Positions 34,366 to 42,030 of a stretch of DNA of 61,800 nt are shown here, piece after piece. The DNA comes from Treponema sp. JC4 (GTDB lineage: Bacteria > Spirochaetota > Spirochaetia > Treponematales > Treponemataceae). The notes below the pieces were generated by a model, which saw nothing but the letters and a program-made list of their open reading frames with translations, was not told where the DNA came from and made no database searches. The DNA is taken from contig NZ_AJGU01000013.1 in assembly GCF_000260795.1 (NCBI RefSeq), positions 1 to 61,800 on the forward strand. Direction: 5' to 3'. The position numbers and the translations under genes are program-made. How positions within the stretch are numbered: the first letter of the stretch is position 1; every line of letters begins with the position of its first letter.

Positions 34366-35841
34366 ATGATGAAATTACTTGAAGAAGCAATTATTTATGC
34401 AACGATAATGCATCAGGGAAAAACTCGAAAACTGAATAAAATCCCTTACATTTTTCATCCTCTGGAAGTAGCACAGATTCTTGCTACCCTGACTGATGAT
34501 GAAGAAATCATAACAGCCGGAATCCTTCATGATATTGTTGAAGATACAGACGGAAGTATGGAAGAAATTGAGAGCCGTTTTGGAAAACGAGTAGCTCTGC
34601 TTGTAGCTTCTGAATCTGAAAAAAAATATCCGGGCGAAGATAAAAGCCTTACCTGGCAGCGAAGAAAAGAGGATTCAATTCTTGTATTAAAAAACAGTAC
34701 GGATATTGGAGTTAAAATGCTCTGGCTTTCCGATAAGCTTGCAAATATCCGTTCGATTGCCCGGGCCTATTCTGAGCTTGGTGAGGAAATGTGGAAAAGT
34801 CTTAACCAGACTGATCCGGAAAAACACCGCTGGTACTATCAGTCTATTGCGGAAACCGTAGAGCTTTCGCTTAATAAAACCGGTGCCTTTAAGGAATTCA
34901 TCAAGCATATTAACTTTATCTGGCCGGGAACCTTTGACTCTGAAAAGACAAGATACAAAAAATACAAGGAAGTTTCGGTTGAAGGCTGTAAGATTATCGG
35001 GCGGGGCGCTAAGGGCGAAGTATACCGCTATGATGATGAGCTGGTAATTAAGGTTTTCAACGAAAACAACACTTATCACGATGTTGAAATGGAAATCGAT
35101 TTAAGCCGAAGGGCTTTTATCCTTGGAATTCCTACAGCAATTTCTTTTGGTATTGTGTCGGTTGGTAATAAGTATGGCGCTATGTATGAGCTTGTTGATT
35201 CTGAACCGCTTTCTAATTTTATAGCCCGCGCTCCAGGTCAGGTTGAAGTTTATGCAAAGATGATGTCAGATCTGGCTCATACAATTCATGATATCAAGAT
35301 TGATAATTTTGTTTTCCCTCTTGTTTCTGAAAGGTTTAATTCCTATCTTGACGGCGGCCTGATGATTGAAAATGAAGGGCTTGGTAAAAAATGCAAGGCA
35401 CTTATTGATAGACTGGGAAATTATAAAACTGTACTTCATGGCGATTTCCACACAGGAAATGTCTTCCTGCTTAAGGGCGAGCCGCTTTTGATTGATATGG
35501 GAAGAGTTTCTCAGGGCCATCCAATCGCGGAAATCAGTGATGTATATTATTTCTATGTAAGTCTTGGACTTGATGATCCGTCCAATGTTGAAAAATTCAT
35601 GGGATTTTCTTATGCGACTTCAAAAAGATACTTTGATTTCTTTTTAAGTCAGTATCTGAATACGGATGATGAAATAATTCTTAATGAAATAACCGAAAAA
35701 GCTGCAATTTTGTGTTATATACGTCTGATAAACAAGTATCACAAAAAAGGCAAGCCGACGGCTTTTGAGCAGAAGCGGATTTCGGAATTTATAGAAAAAA
35801 TAACCAGTTTGTTAGAAAAATACGACACGCTGGAGTTTTAA
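34366..35841 (+). CDS. SpoT-like HD domain fused to a kinase-fold (APH) domain
   Basis: 491 aa. Residues about 1-185 form an alarmone-hydrolase-like HD domain: HQGKTRK near 16, FHPLEVA near 29, LHDIVEDT near 55 and LSDKLANIRS near 121, matching the metal ligands of RelA/SpoT and Mesh1 hydrolases. Residues about 205-480 form a protein/antibiotic-kinase fold: GRGAKGEVYR as Gly-rich loop, VIKVF with the ATP lysine, catalytic HGDFHTGNV near 358 and IDMGR as the metal motif near 376. I know of no described family with this fusion. It heads a tight operon with 35858 and the alarmone-synthetase gene 36443. ATG 34366 is doubled (ATGATG), and an extended -10 TGTGTTATCCT stands just upstream. Confidence 0.8.
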   Translation: MMKLLEEAIIYATIMHQGKTRKLNKIPYIFHPLEVAQILATLTDDEEIITAGILHDIVEDTDGSMEEIESRFGKRVALLVASESEKKYPGEDKSLTWQRRKEDSILVLKNSTDIGVKMLWLSDKLANIRSIARAYSELGEEMWKSLNQTDPEKHRWYYQSIAETVELSLNKTGAFKEFIKHINFIWPGTFDSEKTRYKKYKEVSVEGCKIIGRGAKGEVYRYDDELVIKVFNENNTYHDVEMEIDLSRRAFILGIPTAISFGIVSVGNKYGAMYELVDSEPLSNFIARAPGQVEVYAKMMSDLAHTIHDIKIDNFVFPLVSERFNSYLDGGLMIENEGLGKKCKALIDRLGNYKTVLHGDFHTGNVFLLKGEPLLIDMGRVSQGHPIAEISDVYYFYVSLGLDDPSNVEKFMGFSYATSKRYFDFFLSQYLNTDDEIILNEITEKAAILCYIRLINKYHKKGKPTAFEQKRISEFIEKITSLLEKYDTLEF

Positions 35842-35857
35842 TACAGGCAGGTAAAAT

Positions 35858-36439
35858 ATGAAAATTACAACAAAAGAGAATGGAAAAGACTTCCTTGATT
35901 TGATTTTGCAGGAATGCGAAATGGCTGCAGCAAATGCCAAACTTACTGAAAAAGAAACAATGCGGCTCAGATTGATTGGCGAGGAACTTGTTGGAATGCT
36001 TCCTGAACTTCTTAGCTTTACTAACGGTGAATTCTGGATTGAACCTTATGGGAAAAAAATTGAATTGCACCTTTCTCTTGTTCCGAACGAAAACCTTGAT
36101 TTTGAAAAGCGTGAAAAAATACTTGCAATTTCTTCTGACGGAAAAAATGCTTCTGCAAGTGGAGTTATGTCAAAAATCAAGATTGCAATTGAATTTATGC
36201 TGATTGATTATGAAAATACTGTAAAAGTTGCAGCACCATTCTTTGATTATGGTTTTACAAGCGATACAGTTCCTGCCTCTCCTATGTGGACTTTGATTAA
36301 CTACCGCGACAATGTTAATAAAGAAAAAGACGAAAAATGGGATGAGCTTGAAAAATCAATTATCGCTAATATTGCTGATGACGTGACCGTTGGTTTGCAG
36401 GGAAATAAAGTAGAAATTACTGTAAAAAAGAGCTTTTAG
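35858..36439 (+). CDS. Small unknown protein, possibly a degenerate GHKL ATPase
   Basis: 193 aa, soluble. Residues about 30-70 (LIGEELVGMLPELL, then a beta-hairpin) look like the N-box region of a histidine-kinase/anti-sigma-type ATPase fold, but the Asn is missing and a G-box is not clear, so ATP binding is doubtful. It lies 17 nt after the HD-kinase gene and 3 nt before the alarmone-synthetase gene, so it is surely part of that operon; it could be a regulator or adaptor. No function is claimed. Confidence 0.6.
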   Translation: MKITTKENGKDFLDLILQECEMAAANAKLTEKETMRLRLIGEELVGMLPELLSFTNGEFWIEPYGKKIELHLSLVPNENLDFEKREKILAISSDGKNASASGVMSKIKIAIEFMLIDYENTVKVAAPFFDYGFTSDTVPASPMWTLINYRDNVNKEKDEKWDELEKSIIANIADDVTVGLQGNKVEITVKKSF

Positions 36440-36442
36440 TTT

Positions 36443-37495
36443 ATGAATGCAAAAGAACATTTGATTATGGCAGAATATCGGGAGGCAAAACCCGATTTCG
36501 AAAAGCTTGAAAAAGAGGCTGTTGCCGTTTTACAGGATATTGCTGACAGTTGTAACATTCAGATTTATGCCATAAATCACCGAATTAAGGAAGAAAAAAG
36601 TCTTGCGGGAAAACTTGAACGCAAGGGCGATAAATATTCTTCTCTTTCTGATATTACAGATATTCTGGGAACACGTGTTGTCTGCTTTTTTTCTGATGAT
36701 GTGGATAAGCTTGCGGCCCAGATTGAACAGCGCTTTGATGTTGACTGGAATGAATCAATTGATAAGCGAAAATATCTGAATGTAAATACTTTTGGATATC
36801 TTTCTGTTCATTACATCTGTTCCTTAAAGCCTAACGGAAAGTATGCTCCGGAATTGCTTAATAAGCGCTTTGAAGTTCAGATGTGTTCTCTGATGCAGCA
36901 TATCTGGGCGGTTATGGAACATGATTTAGGATATAAGACTAAATTTGGTGTTCCGACTGCTGTAAAACGAGATTTCTTCCGTCTTGCGGGGCTTCTTGAA
37001 ATTGCTGATGAGCATTTTGTAAGCATCAGGGACAGAGTTGCTGCCTATACAAAGGATGTTCACGAAAGAATTATTGCAGATACGGCAAATGATATCCCGA
37101 TTGATTCAGTTTCTCTTGAAGAATACATGAATAACAGCAAGAGCATGCAGAGTTTTCTGCGTACAATTTCCAATGTCTGCGAGGCTGAAATTTCTCAGGA
37201 ATCGCCGGATAATTACCTTGAGCAGCTGGACTGGCTTAAGAAGCGGAATATCGGTGATTTACAGCAGATGCTGACGGAAAATTATTCTCTTGCCATGCAG
37301 ATGATAGAAAAACTTCTAGCCGCTTCTGATATTGATATTCTTTCTTCTACGGTTGCCCTGCGCTTTTTGTGTCATGCCGAGCTTGTAAACAAACGTTACA
37401 GTAAGGAACTTATGGTAGATTTCCTCGTGATTTCGATGAAGAACAGAGAGCGGGCAGAAAGATATGCGGACAGCCTGATTAAGGAATACTTTTAG
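36443..37495 (+). CDS. RelA/SpoT-type (p)ppGpp synthetase, stand-alone
   Basis: 350 aa. Residues about 30-190 carry the RelA/SpoT nucleotidyltransferase domain: SDITDILGTRVV with the catalytic Asp region near 70, FGYLSVHYIC near 116, and EVQMCSLMQHIW..EHDLGYK near 143. No HD, TGS or ACT domain, so it is a small-alarmone-synthetase-like enzyme, here with an added helical C-terminal half (about 200-350) of unknown role. The KDY-type lysine stretch is altered (DKRKYLN). It is the last gene of the HD-kinase operon; hydrolase-like and synthetase-like activities are thus co-expressed from separate proteins. Alternatives are tRNA-modifying toxSAS activity. Confidence 0.82.
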   Translation: MNAKEHLIMAEYREAKPDFEKLEKEAVAVLQDIADSCNIQIYAINHRIKEEKSLAGKLERKGDKYSSLSDITDILGTRVVCFFSDDVDKLAAQIEQRFDVDWNESIDKRKYLNVNTFGYLSVHYICSLKPNGKYAPELLNKRFEVQMCSLMQHIWAVMEHDLGYKTKFGVPTAVKRDFFRLAGLLEIADEHFVSIRDRVAAYTKDVHERIIADTANDIPIDSVSLEEYMNNSKSMQSFLRTISNVCEAEISQESPDNYLEQLDWLKKRNIGDLQQMLTENYSLAMQMIEKLLAASDIDILSSTVALRFLCHAELVNKRYSKELMVDFLVISMKNRERAERYADSLIKEYF

Positions 37496-37532
37496 TCTGC
37501 CTTACAGTTTGCAGACTACCCCCCCCCGGGCT

Positions 37533-38648
37533 TTATCCTGTAAAAGACTCTGATTTTAGGCTGACTTCGCCGGAAATCAGAGTTTTTTTTGTTCCGTCGG
37601 GCAGCTGAACTACAAGGGCGGCGTTCTGGTCTATATCGACTACGGTTGCCTTGTAAATACCCTGGACGCTGTCAATTAAAGTATGAACTTCTACTTCGCG
37701 GCCAATGATGAAAGACAAGGCCTTGTATTCATGAATGACGGTTTCTGCGTCTTCCGAGAGTACCTGCAGGGTTTCGCCTGCAATCTGAGCGGCCAGCTGG
37801 GCACGGGTGACGGAGCGGGAAGAAGGGTTGACTGTCGGGCGTGTACCCCCTGCCTTTGTGTTAGTGCCACCTTCCCGGGCTGCAGTGCCTCCTAAAAGTC
37901 CGCCTGCCACTTTTGAAAGTTCCCCACCAAAAGCTTCTGCATTATCTTCTATATTTACTCCAATTCCGATAACGGCGGCTTCTATAATCCCAGTTTCAAA
38001 ATTAGTTGTGCCTTCGGTCAGAATTCCGCAGATTTTCTTTCCGTTGTAAAAAATATCGTTTATCCATTTGATAGACGGCTGAATGTCATAGAGCTTTTTG
38101 ATTGCCCGGCAGACAGCAACTGCGCTGAAGGCCGTAATTTTGGCCGGGTCTGTAATGCCGCCTTTAGGAGCATAAATAACTGTAAGGTAGATTCCCGTTT
38201 TGGCCGGAGAAACAAAGCTTCGGCCGGAACGTCCGCGGCCGGCTGTCTGTTTTTCTGCAACGATTACAGCGTTGCTGTAATTTTTTCCTGCCGGGGTAAG
38301 TTCTCCGTCTGCAGTTCGCAGGGAGCCGCATTCAGAAAGCCATCTTTTTGCCTGCGAAAGGGTTGAGTCAATTTCCTTAAAGCATTCGATTCTGGCGCCT
38401 GCAAACTGGGGGAAAGTGGAGTTAAAAGCTGATGATACAGCCTCGGTGGTCAAAACATCGCTTGAATCAAGCACGTAGCCGCCGTTAGTCGTACCGGTAA
38501 TTTCAAAGCCTTCCTCACGGAGAGCGTTAACTGCCTTCCAGACCGCAGCCCGGCTCACCCCGCACTGCTGGGCAAGCTCTTCGCCGCTTACAGCCGCCCC
38601 GTCTTTTGAAGAAGATAATATTTGTAATATAGTAGATTTTGTACTCAT
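37533..38648 (-). CDS. birA: Bifunctional biotin-protein ligase / biotin repressor
   Basis: 371 aa. N-terminal winged helix (residues about 5-62, EELAQQCGVSRAAVWKAVNAL) for operator binding, then a ligase core with the biotinyl-AMP loop TAGRGRSGRSF (about 138), KWINDI (about 192) with the catalytic Lys, and KICGILTE. It attaches biotin to carboxylases and should repress bioYMN. Residues about 248-280 are a Gly/Thr/Arg-rich insertion (LGGTAAREGG..) not found in ordinary BirA. The start codon lies 2 nt after the stop of the DinB-like gene, so the two are coupled. Confidence 0.93.
   Translation of the reverse strand: MSTKSTILQILSSSKDGAAVSGEELAQQCGVSRAAVWKAVNALREEGFEITGTTNGGYVLDSSDVLTTEAVSSAFNSTFPQFAGARIECFKEIDSTLSQAKRWLSECGSLRTADGELTPAGKNYSNAVIVAEKQTAGRGRSGRSFVSPAKTGIYLTVIYAPKGGITDPAKITAFSAVAVCRAIKKLYDIQPSIKWINDIFYNGKKICGILTEGTTNFETGIIEAAVIGIGVNIEDNAEAFGGELSKVAGGLLGGTAAREGGTNTKAGGTRPTVNPSSRSVTRAQLAAQIAGETLQVLSEDAETVIHEYKALSFIIGREVEVHTLIDSVQGIYKATVVDIDQNAALVVQLPDGTKKTLISGEVSLKSESFTG
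37547..37590 (+). terminator. Terminator of the alarmone operon, inside the 3' end of birA
   Basis: ACTCTGATTT (37547-37556) pairs with AAATCAGAGT (37574-37583), followed by eight T. It ends plus-strand transcription from the 34366 operon although it lies in the last codons of the convergent birA gene. Confidence 0.7.
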
Positions 38649-38650
38649 TA

Positions 38651-39175
38651 TTATTTCCCGAAAAGTTTTTTGTTCAATGCGCTAAGACCCGTAAACTTAT
38701 TCCAGATACCTTTTCCCTCAAAGGTAATCGCACTGGAAAGCCCAGCGTGCCACATCTGATGGCGGAACTGAGCCAGAATCAATTCCAGCCGCGAATATTC
38801 GCAGCCCTCCGGCTTTTGCAAAAGCGCCTCTGCAGTCAGTCCGTCAAAATATTTTTCAATCTTATTTTTCACAAAGTCAAAATAGGCCAGAAGCTTTTCC
38901 CGCGGAATTACAATGGAAGGGTCATCAACATAACCGTCTCGCTCAGCATCAATTACGCTGAGATTTTCCGCAATACCAAAAAGCCTTTCCCCTTCGTAAA
39001 CATAGTCATTAGGATTAATAAAAAAGCGGTCAATCGAATGCAGATTATGAAAAATATATCGCGAGGCACTTACCCCGTCGTAAACCGCCTCCAGCTCCGC
39101 CACCTCAAGCTGATCCTTGAGATTGATAAAATTAATTTCCGTCTGATTTTTTATTTGAGAGATAATTTCGTCCAT
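38651..39175 (-). CDS. DinB-like four-helix protein
   Basis: 174 aa; helical, with His residues placed as in the DinB/YfiT metal-binding superfamily (YIFHNLHSID near residue 45, QFRHQMWHAG near 140). Members are metal-dependent transferases or stress proteins; no substrate can be given. AAGGA precedes ATG 39175. It is directly upstream of birA and nearly overlaps it. Confidence 0.65.
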   Translation of the reverse strand: MDEIISQIKNQTEINFINLKDQLEVAELEAVYDGVSASRYIFHNLHSIDRFFINPNDYVYEGERLFGIAENLSVIDAERDGYVDDPSIVIPREKLLAYFDFVKNKIEKYFDGLTAEALLQKPEGCEYSRLELILAQFRHQMWHAGLSSAITFEGKGIWNKFTGLSALNKKLFGK

Positions 39176-39235
39176 AAAAATCCTTTTTAATTTTTTTTCG
39201 GGCGCATCCGCCTGCGGCGGTCGGGCTTTGTATAA

Positions 39236-39550
39236 TTATTTATTTTCAAACAAGATTCTTACAAAATCTCGTTTCGAATATAGTATTCTTATAACTCTTA
39301 CAATTTTTTTATCGATCCTATAAAAAATTGAATAATTATTTGACAGAACAAATTTATAATCAGTTGGAAATGGAACATATCTTTCTACCGGAATGCCTGC
39401 TTCTGCAAGGGTAGACAAGTTTTCATATGTTTCTACGATAGTTTTGATAGTATTATTTGCTGCAATTGGATTTTGAAGTTCATTTTCTATGTAATTTTTT
39501 ATTTCGAGTAAATCTTCTGCTGCTTGTGGAGTAATCTTCACTGTAAACAT
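39236..39550 (-). CDS. RelE/ParE-family toxin
   Basis: 104 aa, basic, with the compact ParE/RelE fold pattern: an N-terminal TPQAAEDLLEIKNYI helix and C-terminal strands NNYSIFYRID and VRVIRILYSKRD. RelE-type members cut mRNA on the ribosome while ParE-type members poison gyrase; the C-terminal RILYSKRD fits either, so the target is open. Its ATG overlaps the antitoxin stop by one base (TAATG). The pair lies next to the cassette array. Confidence 0.88.
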   Translation of the reverse strand: MFTVKITPQAAEDLLEIKNYIENELQNPIAANNTIKTIVETYENLSTLAEAGIPVERYVPFPTDYKFVLSNNYSIFYRIDKKIVRVIRILYSKRDFVRILFENK

Positions 39551-39795
39551 TAAAGACCTACCATTTTTCTAACATCAGCAGGATCCAACCAGCCATTCTT
39601 TGCAGCAGAATCTTCTCCTTTTTTTAATTCTGCAAAAAGAGTTTTTGTTGCGGTTAATCTTTCGTAATCTTTGATTGTGATAACGGCATAGGTGCCTCTT
39701 CCATTTTTTGTGAGGAAAACAGGAGATTCGTCTGCGACATCCTGTAATACTTCATTATAATTTCGTAAATCAGAAACAGGTTTTATTGCTATCAT
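39550..39795 (-). CDS. Phd/YefM-family antitoxin
   Basis: 81 aa from ATG 39795; a GTG two codons upstream is also open, but GAGG stands 5 nt before the ATG. The N-terminus (AIKPVSDLRNYNEVL, then PVFLTKNGRGTYAVI) is the Phd/YefM DNA-binding fold; the C-terminal tail (about 55-81) should wrap the toxin. Autoregulation is expected through the palindrome at 39807-39830. Confidence 0.9.
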   Translation of the reverse strand: MIAIKPVSDLRNYNEVLQDVADESPVFLTKNGRGTYAVITIKDYERLTATKTLFAELKKGEDSAAKNGWLDPADVRKMVGL

Positions 39796-39806
39796 ACGCA
39801 CCTCTA

Positions 39807-39830
39807 ATATTCGTAATATTTTACGAATAT
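39807..39830. promoter_or_regulatory. Autoregulatory operator of the toxin-antitoxin pair
   Basis: Perfect 10-bp inverted repeat ATATTCGTAA / TTACGAATAT with a 4-bp spacer, 12 bp upstream of the antitoxin start. Such a site fits binding by the Phd/YefM dimer. Confidence 0.75.
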
Positions 39831-39876
39831 ATTATCTTAAAGCATTTCTTAACTGTCAAGTAATGTTTAGAACTAA

Positions 39877-40809
39877 TTAATATTTTAATTTTTCATAATA
39901 ATTATCAAATATTTTTATTAAATGATTTTTTTCATGGTTAGTAACAGAAATCGGAGTATTTTTATTAAAACTCGTACCTTTCTCTGACATGAAAATAATA
40001 CAGAAAATAAGAACATATAATTCTGTTACTTTTTCCTGCTTTTTATTCAGATTCATTTCGTCTTTCAGATAATCTATATAATCTAAATCAGCCTTCATAC
40101 TTAATAGAGCCATTGTCGTGAGGCTAAGGAAATAAAGCTGATCTCCAAAAGTAATCCAATCCAGATCAATTATTCCAGAAATCTTTCCTTTATATATAAG
40201 CACGTTTTTTGTTGATACATCATCCAAAAACGGTTGTGGTTTTATAGTTGAAAAATATTCTCTAAAATCAGGAATCAAATCTCGAACTTTCGAAACATAT
40301 TCTGTGGGAAAAATATTATTTTCCTTTATGCCGTTTTCGGCTCTTTTGATTTCACTTAATATAAAGTCTTCCCAGGTATTGAATAGATTTTCATAATCTT
40401 CATAAGCATTAAGAGAACCAAAACCTCTTGCCATAGGAAGTTTCTTAATTTCCTGCTGATAATTGATAAGCTTTTTTGCAATATTTTTCTTTTGATCTTT
40501 TGAAAGTTTTGAATAAACAATACCCAGATCTTTTCCGGAAATAAAAGTCATTATAAAATAATATGGAGATGTAGAAGTGTTTTCTGTAATTATTTTTGGA
40601 GTTGGAATATCCAGATATTTCATTTTATCCAACCAATAGGTAGACCCAGAAATTATATTTTTATCATCAGAAATTTTTAATACGTATTTATCGCCACAAA
40701 TCTGGACTGTATAAACATAGCCTGCTAAACCAACGTTATTTCTTATGATTTTAGTTGGAAGCGTGTGGAAAAAAGTATTACATATTTCATTTACAATTTT
40801 ATTTGTCAT
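39877..40809 (-). CDS. Aminoglycoside-phosphotransferase-fold kinase (cassette gene)
   Basis: 310 aa. APH/choline-kinase fold: ATP-binding GDKYVLKIS near residue 37, catalytic segment FLDDVSTKNVLI near 191 (the usual H-G-D is changed to L-D-D, keeping Asp), and the metal Asp in GIIDLDW. The C-terminal helical lobe accepts the substrate, which could be an antibiotic, an amino-sugar or choline; none can be chosen. AT-rich unlike the core genes around it. It starts 32 nt downstream of the attC crossover at 40841-40847, so it is the next cassette, but no attC is visible after its stop. Confidence 0.75.
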   Translation of the reverse strand: MTNKIVNEICNTFFHTLPTKIIRNNVGLAGYVYTVQICGDKYVLKISDDKNIISGSTYWLDKMKYLDIPTPKIITENTSTSPYYFIMTFISGKDLGIVYSKLSKDQKKNIAKKLINYQQEIKKLPMARGFGSLNAYEDYENLFNTWEDFILSEIKRAENGIKENNIFPTEYVSKVRDLIPDFREYFSTIKPQPFLDDVSTKNVLIYKGKISGIIDLDWITFGDQLYFLSLTTMALLSMKADLDYIDYLKDEMNLNKKQEKVTELYVLIFCIIFMSEKGTSFNKNTPISVTNHEKNHLIKIFDNYYEKLKY

Positions 40810-40840
40810 TTTTCCAAATTACCAGCCCAGTGGCCTGTCG

Positions 40841-40906
40841 CCATAACTACGCACTTAAACGGGGGCGGGCGCAGACCCGACATCCGATTTGAAGTGCATG
40901 TTATGT
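40841..40906 (-). other. attC recombination site 1
   Basis: In cassette orientation (minus strand): R'' ending ATAAC, L'' GCACTTCAAA, a central GC-rich hairpin, L' TTTAAGTGC, R' GTTATGG. L'' has one extra C compared with L', which gives the extrahelical base that sets recombination polarity. It follows brnA and precedes the APH-fold gene. Confidence 0.88.
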
Positions 40907-40911
40907 GATTT

Positions 40912-41124
40912 TTATTTACTGAACGCTACTTCCAGGTGTTTCTTTTCTTTTACACAGTCCAGAAGATAGTAATTTATGATATTCTGATAAGGCATCCCTG
41001 TTTCTTCTGCCATATTTTTGAAGTATTCAATAACCTGGTCATCAAGACGGATTGTTATCTGTTTCTTGAGTCTATCTGCATAAGGATTTTTTATTCCGTT
41101 TGAAAAATCGTAGTGGTCTCTCAT
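40912..41124 (-). CDS. brnA: BrnA-type antitoxin
   Basis: 70 aa from ATG 41124, chosen because GGAGG lies 8 nt upstream (inside the last codons of brnT); longer in-frame starts lie within brnT. KKQITIRLDDQVIEYFK is the ribbon-helix-helix of BrnA/CopG-like antitoxins and the C-terminus is charged. Starts 1 nt after the brnT stop. Normal toxin-first order for brnTA. Confidence 0.88.
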   Translation of the reverse strand: MRDHYDFSNGIKNPYADRLKKQITIRLDDQVIEYFKNMAEETGMPYQNIINYYLLDCVKEKKHLEVAFSK

Positions 41125-41125
41125 A

Positions 41126-41413
41126 TTATCTTCCTCCATATTGAGCGGCTTCAAACGTATCTGCTTTTCGTGCCGAAATGATACGAATTCTGTCATTTTC
41201 TCTGTAACAATGACAGACAACCAACATATGTAACTCGGAACTAAGTCCAAGCATGATAAATCTGTCTTCATCCATACTTGAATGGTCTGGATCCGCAATT
41301 AAGATTGCATTTTCATCATAAAAAACACTTTTTGCTTCCTCAAAAGTTACTTTGTGTTTAGTATAATTCAATTCAGCTTTTACTGGATCCCATTCAAAGA
41401 TTATTTCATCCAT
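41126..41413 (-). CDS. brnT: BrnT-type ribonuclease toxin
   Basis: 95 aa. FEWDPVKAELNYTKHKVTFEEA at the N-terminus and RIISARKAD near the C-terminus are BrnT signatures; the fold is RelE-like and the family is an RNase inhibiting translation. ATG 41413 has a TATAAT box exactly 6 nt before it and a perfect TTGACA 18 bp further up, so the mRNA is probably leaderless. A TTG at 41449 overlaps that -35 box and is rejected. Together with brnA it forms a self-promoted toxin-antitoxin unit inside a cassette. Confidence 0.9.
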   Translation of the reverse strand: MDEIIFEWDPVKAELNYTKHKVTFEEAKSVFYDENAILIADPDHSSMDEDRFIMLGLSSELHMLVVCHCYRENDRIRIISARKADTFEAAQYGGR

Positions 41414-41419
41414 AATTAT

Positions 41420-41449
41420 ATTATAATTACACGTTGCCACTTTTGTCAA
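41420..41449 (-). promoter_or_regulatory. Consensus promoter of brnTA
   Basis: On the minus strand TTGACA (41449-41444), 18 bp, TATAAT (41425-41420), then 6 nt to the brnT ATG. An intra-cassette promoter keeps the toxin-antitoxin pair expressed wherever the cassette is inserted. Confidence 0.8.
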
Positions 41450-41453
41450 ATAA

Positions 41454-41502
41454 AAGGGCGGGCTTGCCCCGCCGTACTAAAAATCAGGCTTGACCTGATT
41501 TT
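41454..41502 (-). terminator. Double terminator after the Nudix gene
   Basis: Two hairpins on the minus strand: AATCAGG / CCTGATT followed by TTT (about 41480-41500, overlapping the last codons) and GGCGGG / CCCGCC followed by CTTTTATTT (about 41454-41473). They insulate the brnTA promoter from upstream read-through. Confidence 0.65.
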
Positions 41503-41996
41503 TTATCGTTTAAGATTTTTTTTAGTTCGTTTAATGCAAAAAATTCTCTTCTGTACAACCCATAATCTGCAATGTTGGTTTTATGAAAAGTCTCATAGTT
41601 TCCAAATATTTCTATAGCCTTATCTAATGGAATCCAAACTGTCTTATACCCAGCCTGTTTTTCATTTTCTGTAAGATGGAATGTACCTGTATCTTCAATG
41701 ATTTTACAAACAAAATAATGATTAATATGTCTCCAATCTAAGAATAACTCTTCAATTTCTAGATAACAAGGATTTGTTTTTACAATCATCCTAGTTTCTT
41801 CTAAAAGTTCCCTTTCACAACATTGTTCAAGAGATTCATTATCCTCTTGTCCACCACCAGGAATAATGTACTTACCTTCATTTGATTCATAACACAACAA
41901 AACATTTCCATTATTTATAACAATTCCTCTACAAGCATGCCGAAGATTGTTTACATAGCCTTTGTAATCATCATTTTTTAATTGAATTGTTTTCAT
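41484..41996 (-). CDS. Nudix hydrolase (cassette gene)
   Basis: 170 aa from ATG 41996 (MKTIQLKNDDY); upstream in-frame codons would come from the attC junction, and AGGAA precedes the chosen ATG. The Nudix box GGGQEDNESLEQCCERELLEET (residues about 47-68) is complete for Mg2+-dependent cleavage of a nucleoside diphosphate linked to a moiety X. The substrate is unknown; in a mobile cassette, housecleaning or NAD/nucleotide-alarmone roles are possible. It shares one cassette with brnTA, as no attC separates them. Confidence 0.9.
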   Translation of the reverse strand: MKTIQLKNDDYKGYVNNLRHACRGIVINNGNVLLCYESNEGKYIIPGGGQEDNESLEQCCERELLEETRMIVKTNPCYLEIEELFLDWRHINHYFVCKIIEDTGTFHLTENEKQAGYKTVWIPLDKAIEIFGNYETFHKTNIADYGLYRREFFALNELKKILNDKKSGQA

Positions 41997-42030
41997 TTCG
42001 TTTCCTAACAGCGCCCCAATGCGGGCGTCC

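Noticed and set aside
37519-37527. Run of nine C as a phase-variation tract.
   Set aside because: It lies between convergent genes, outside coding and promoter sequence, so slippage would have no obvious effect.
39176-39236. Possible attC after the toxin gene (GC-rich palindrome near 39200-39225).
   Set aside because: No R''/R' cores or L''/L' pair with an unpaired base could be found; it looks like a terminator or palindromic repeat.
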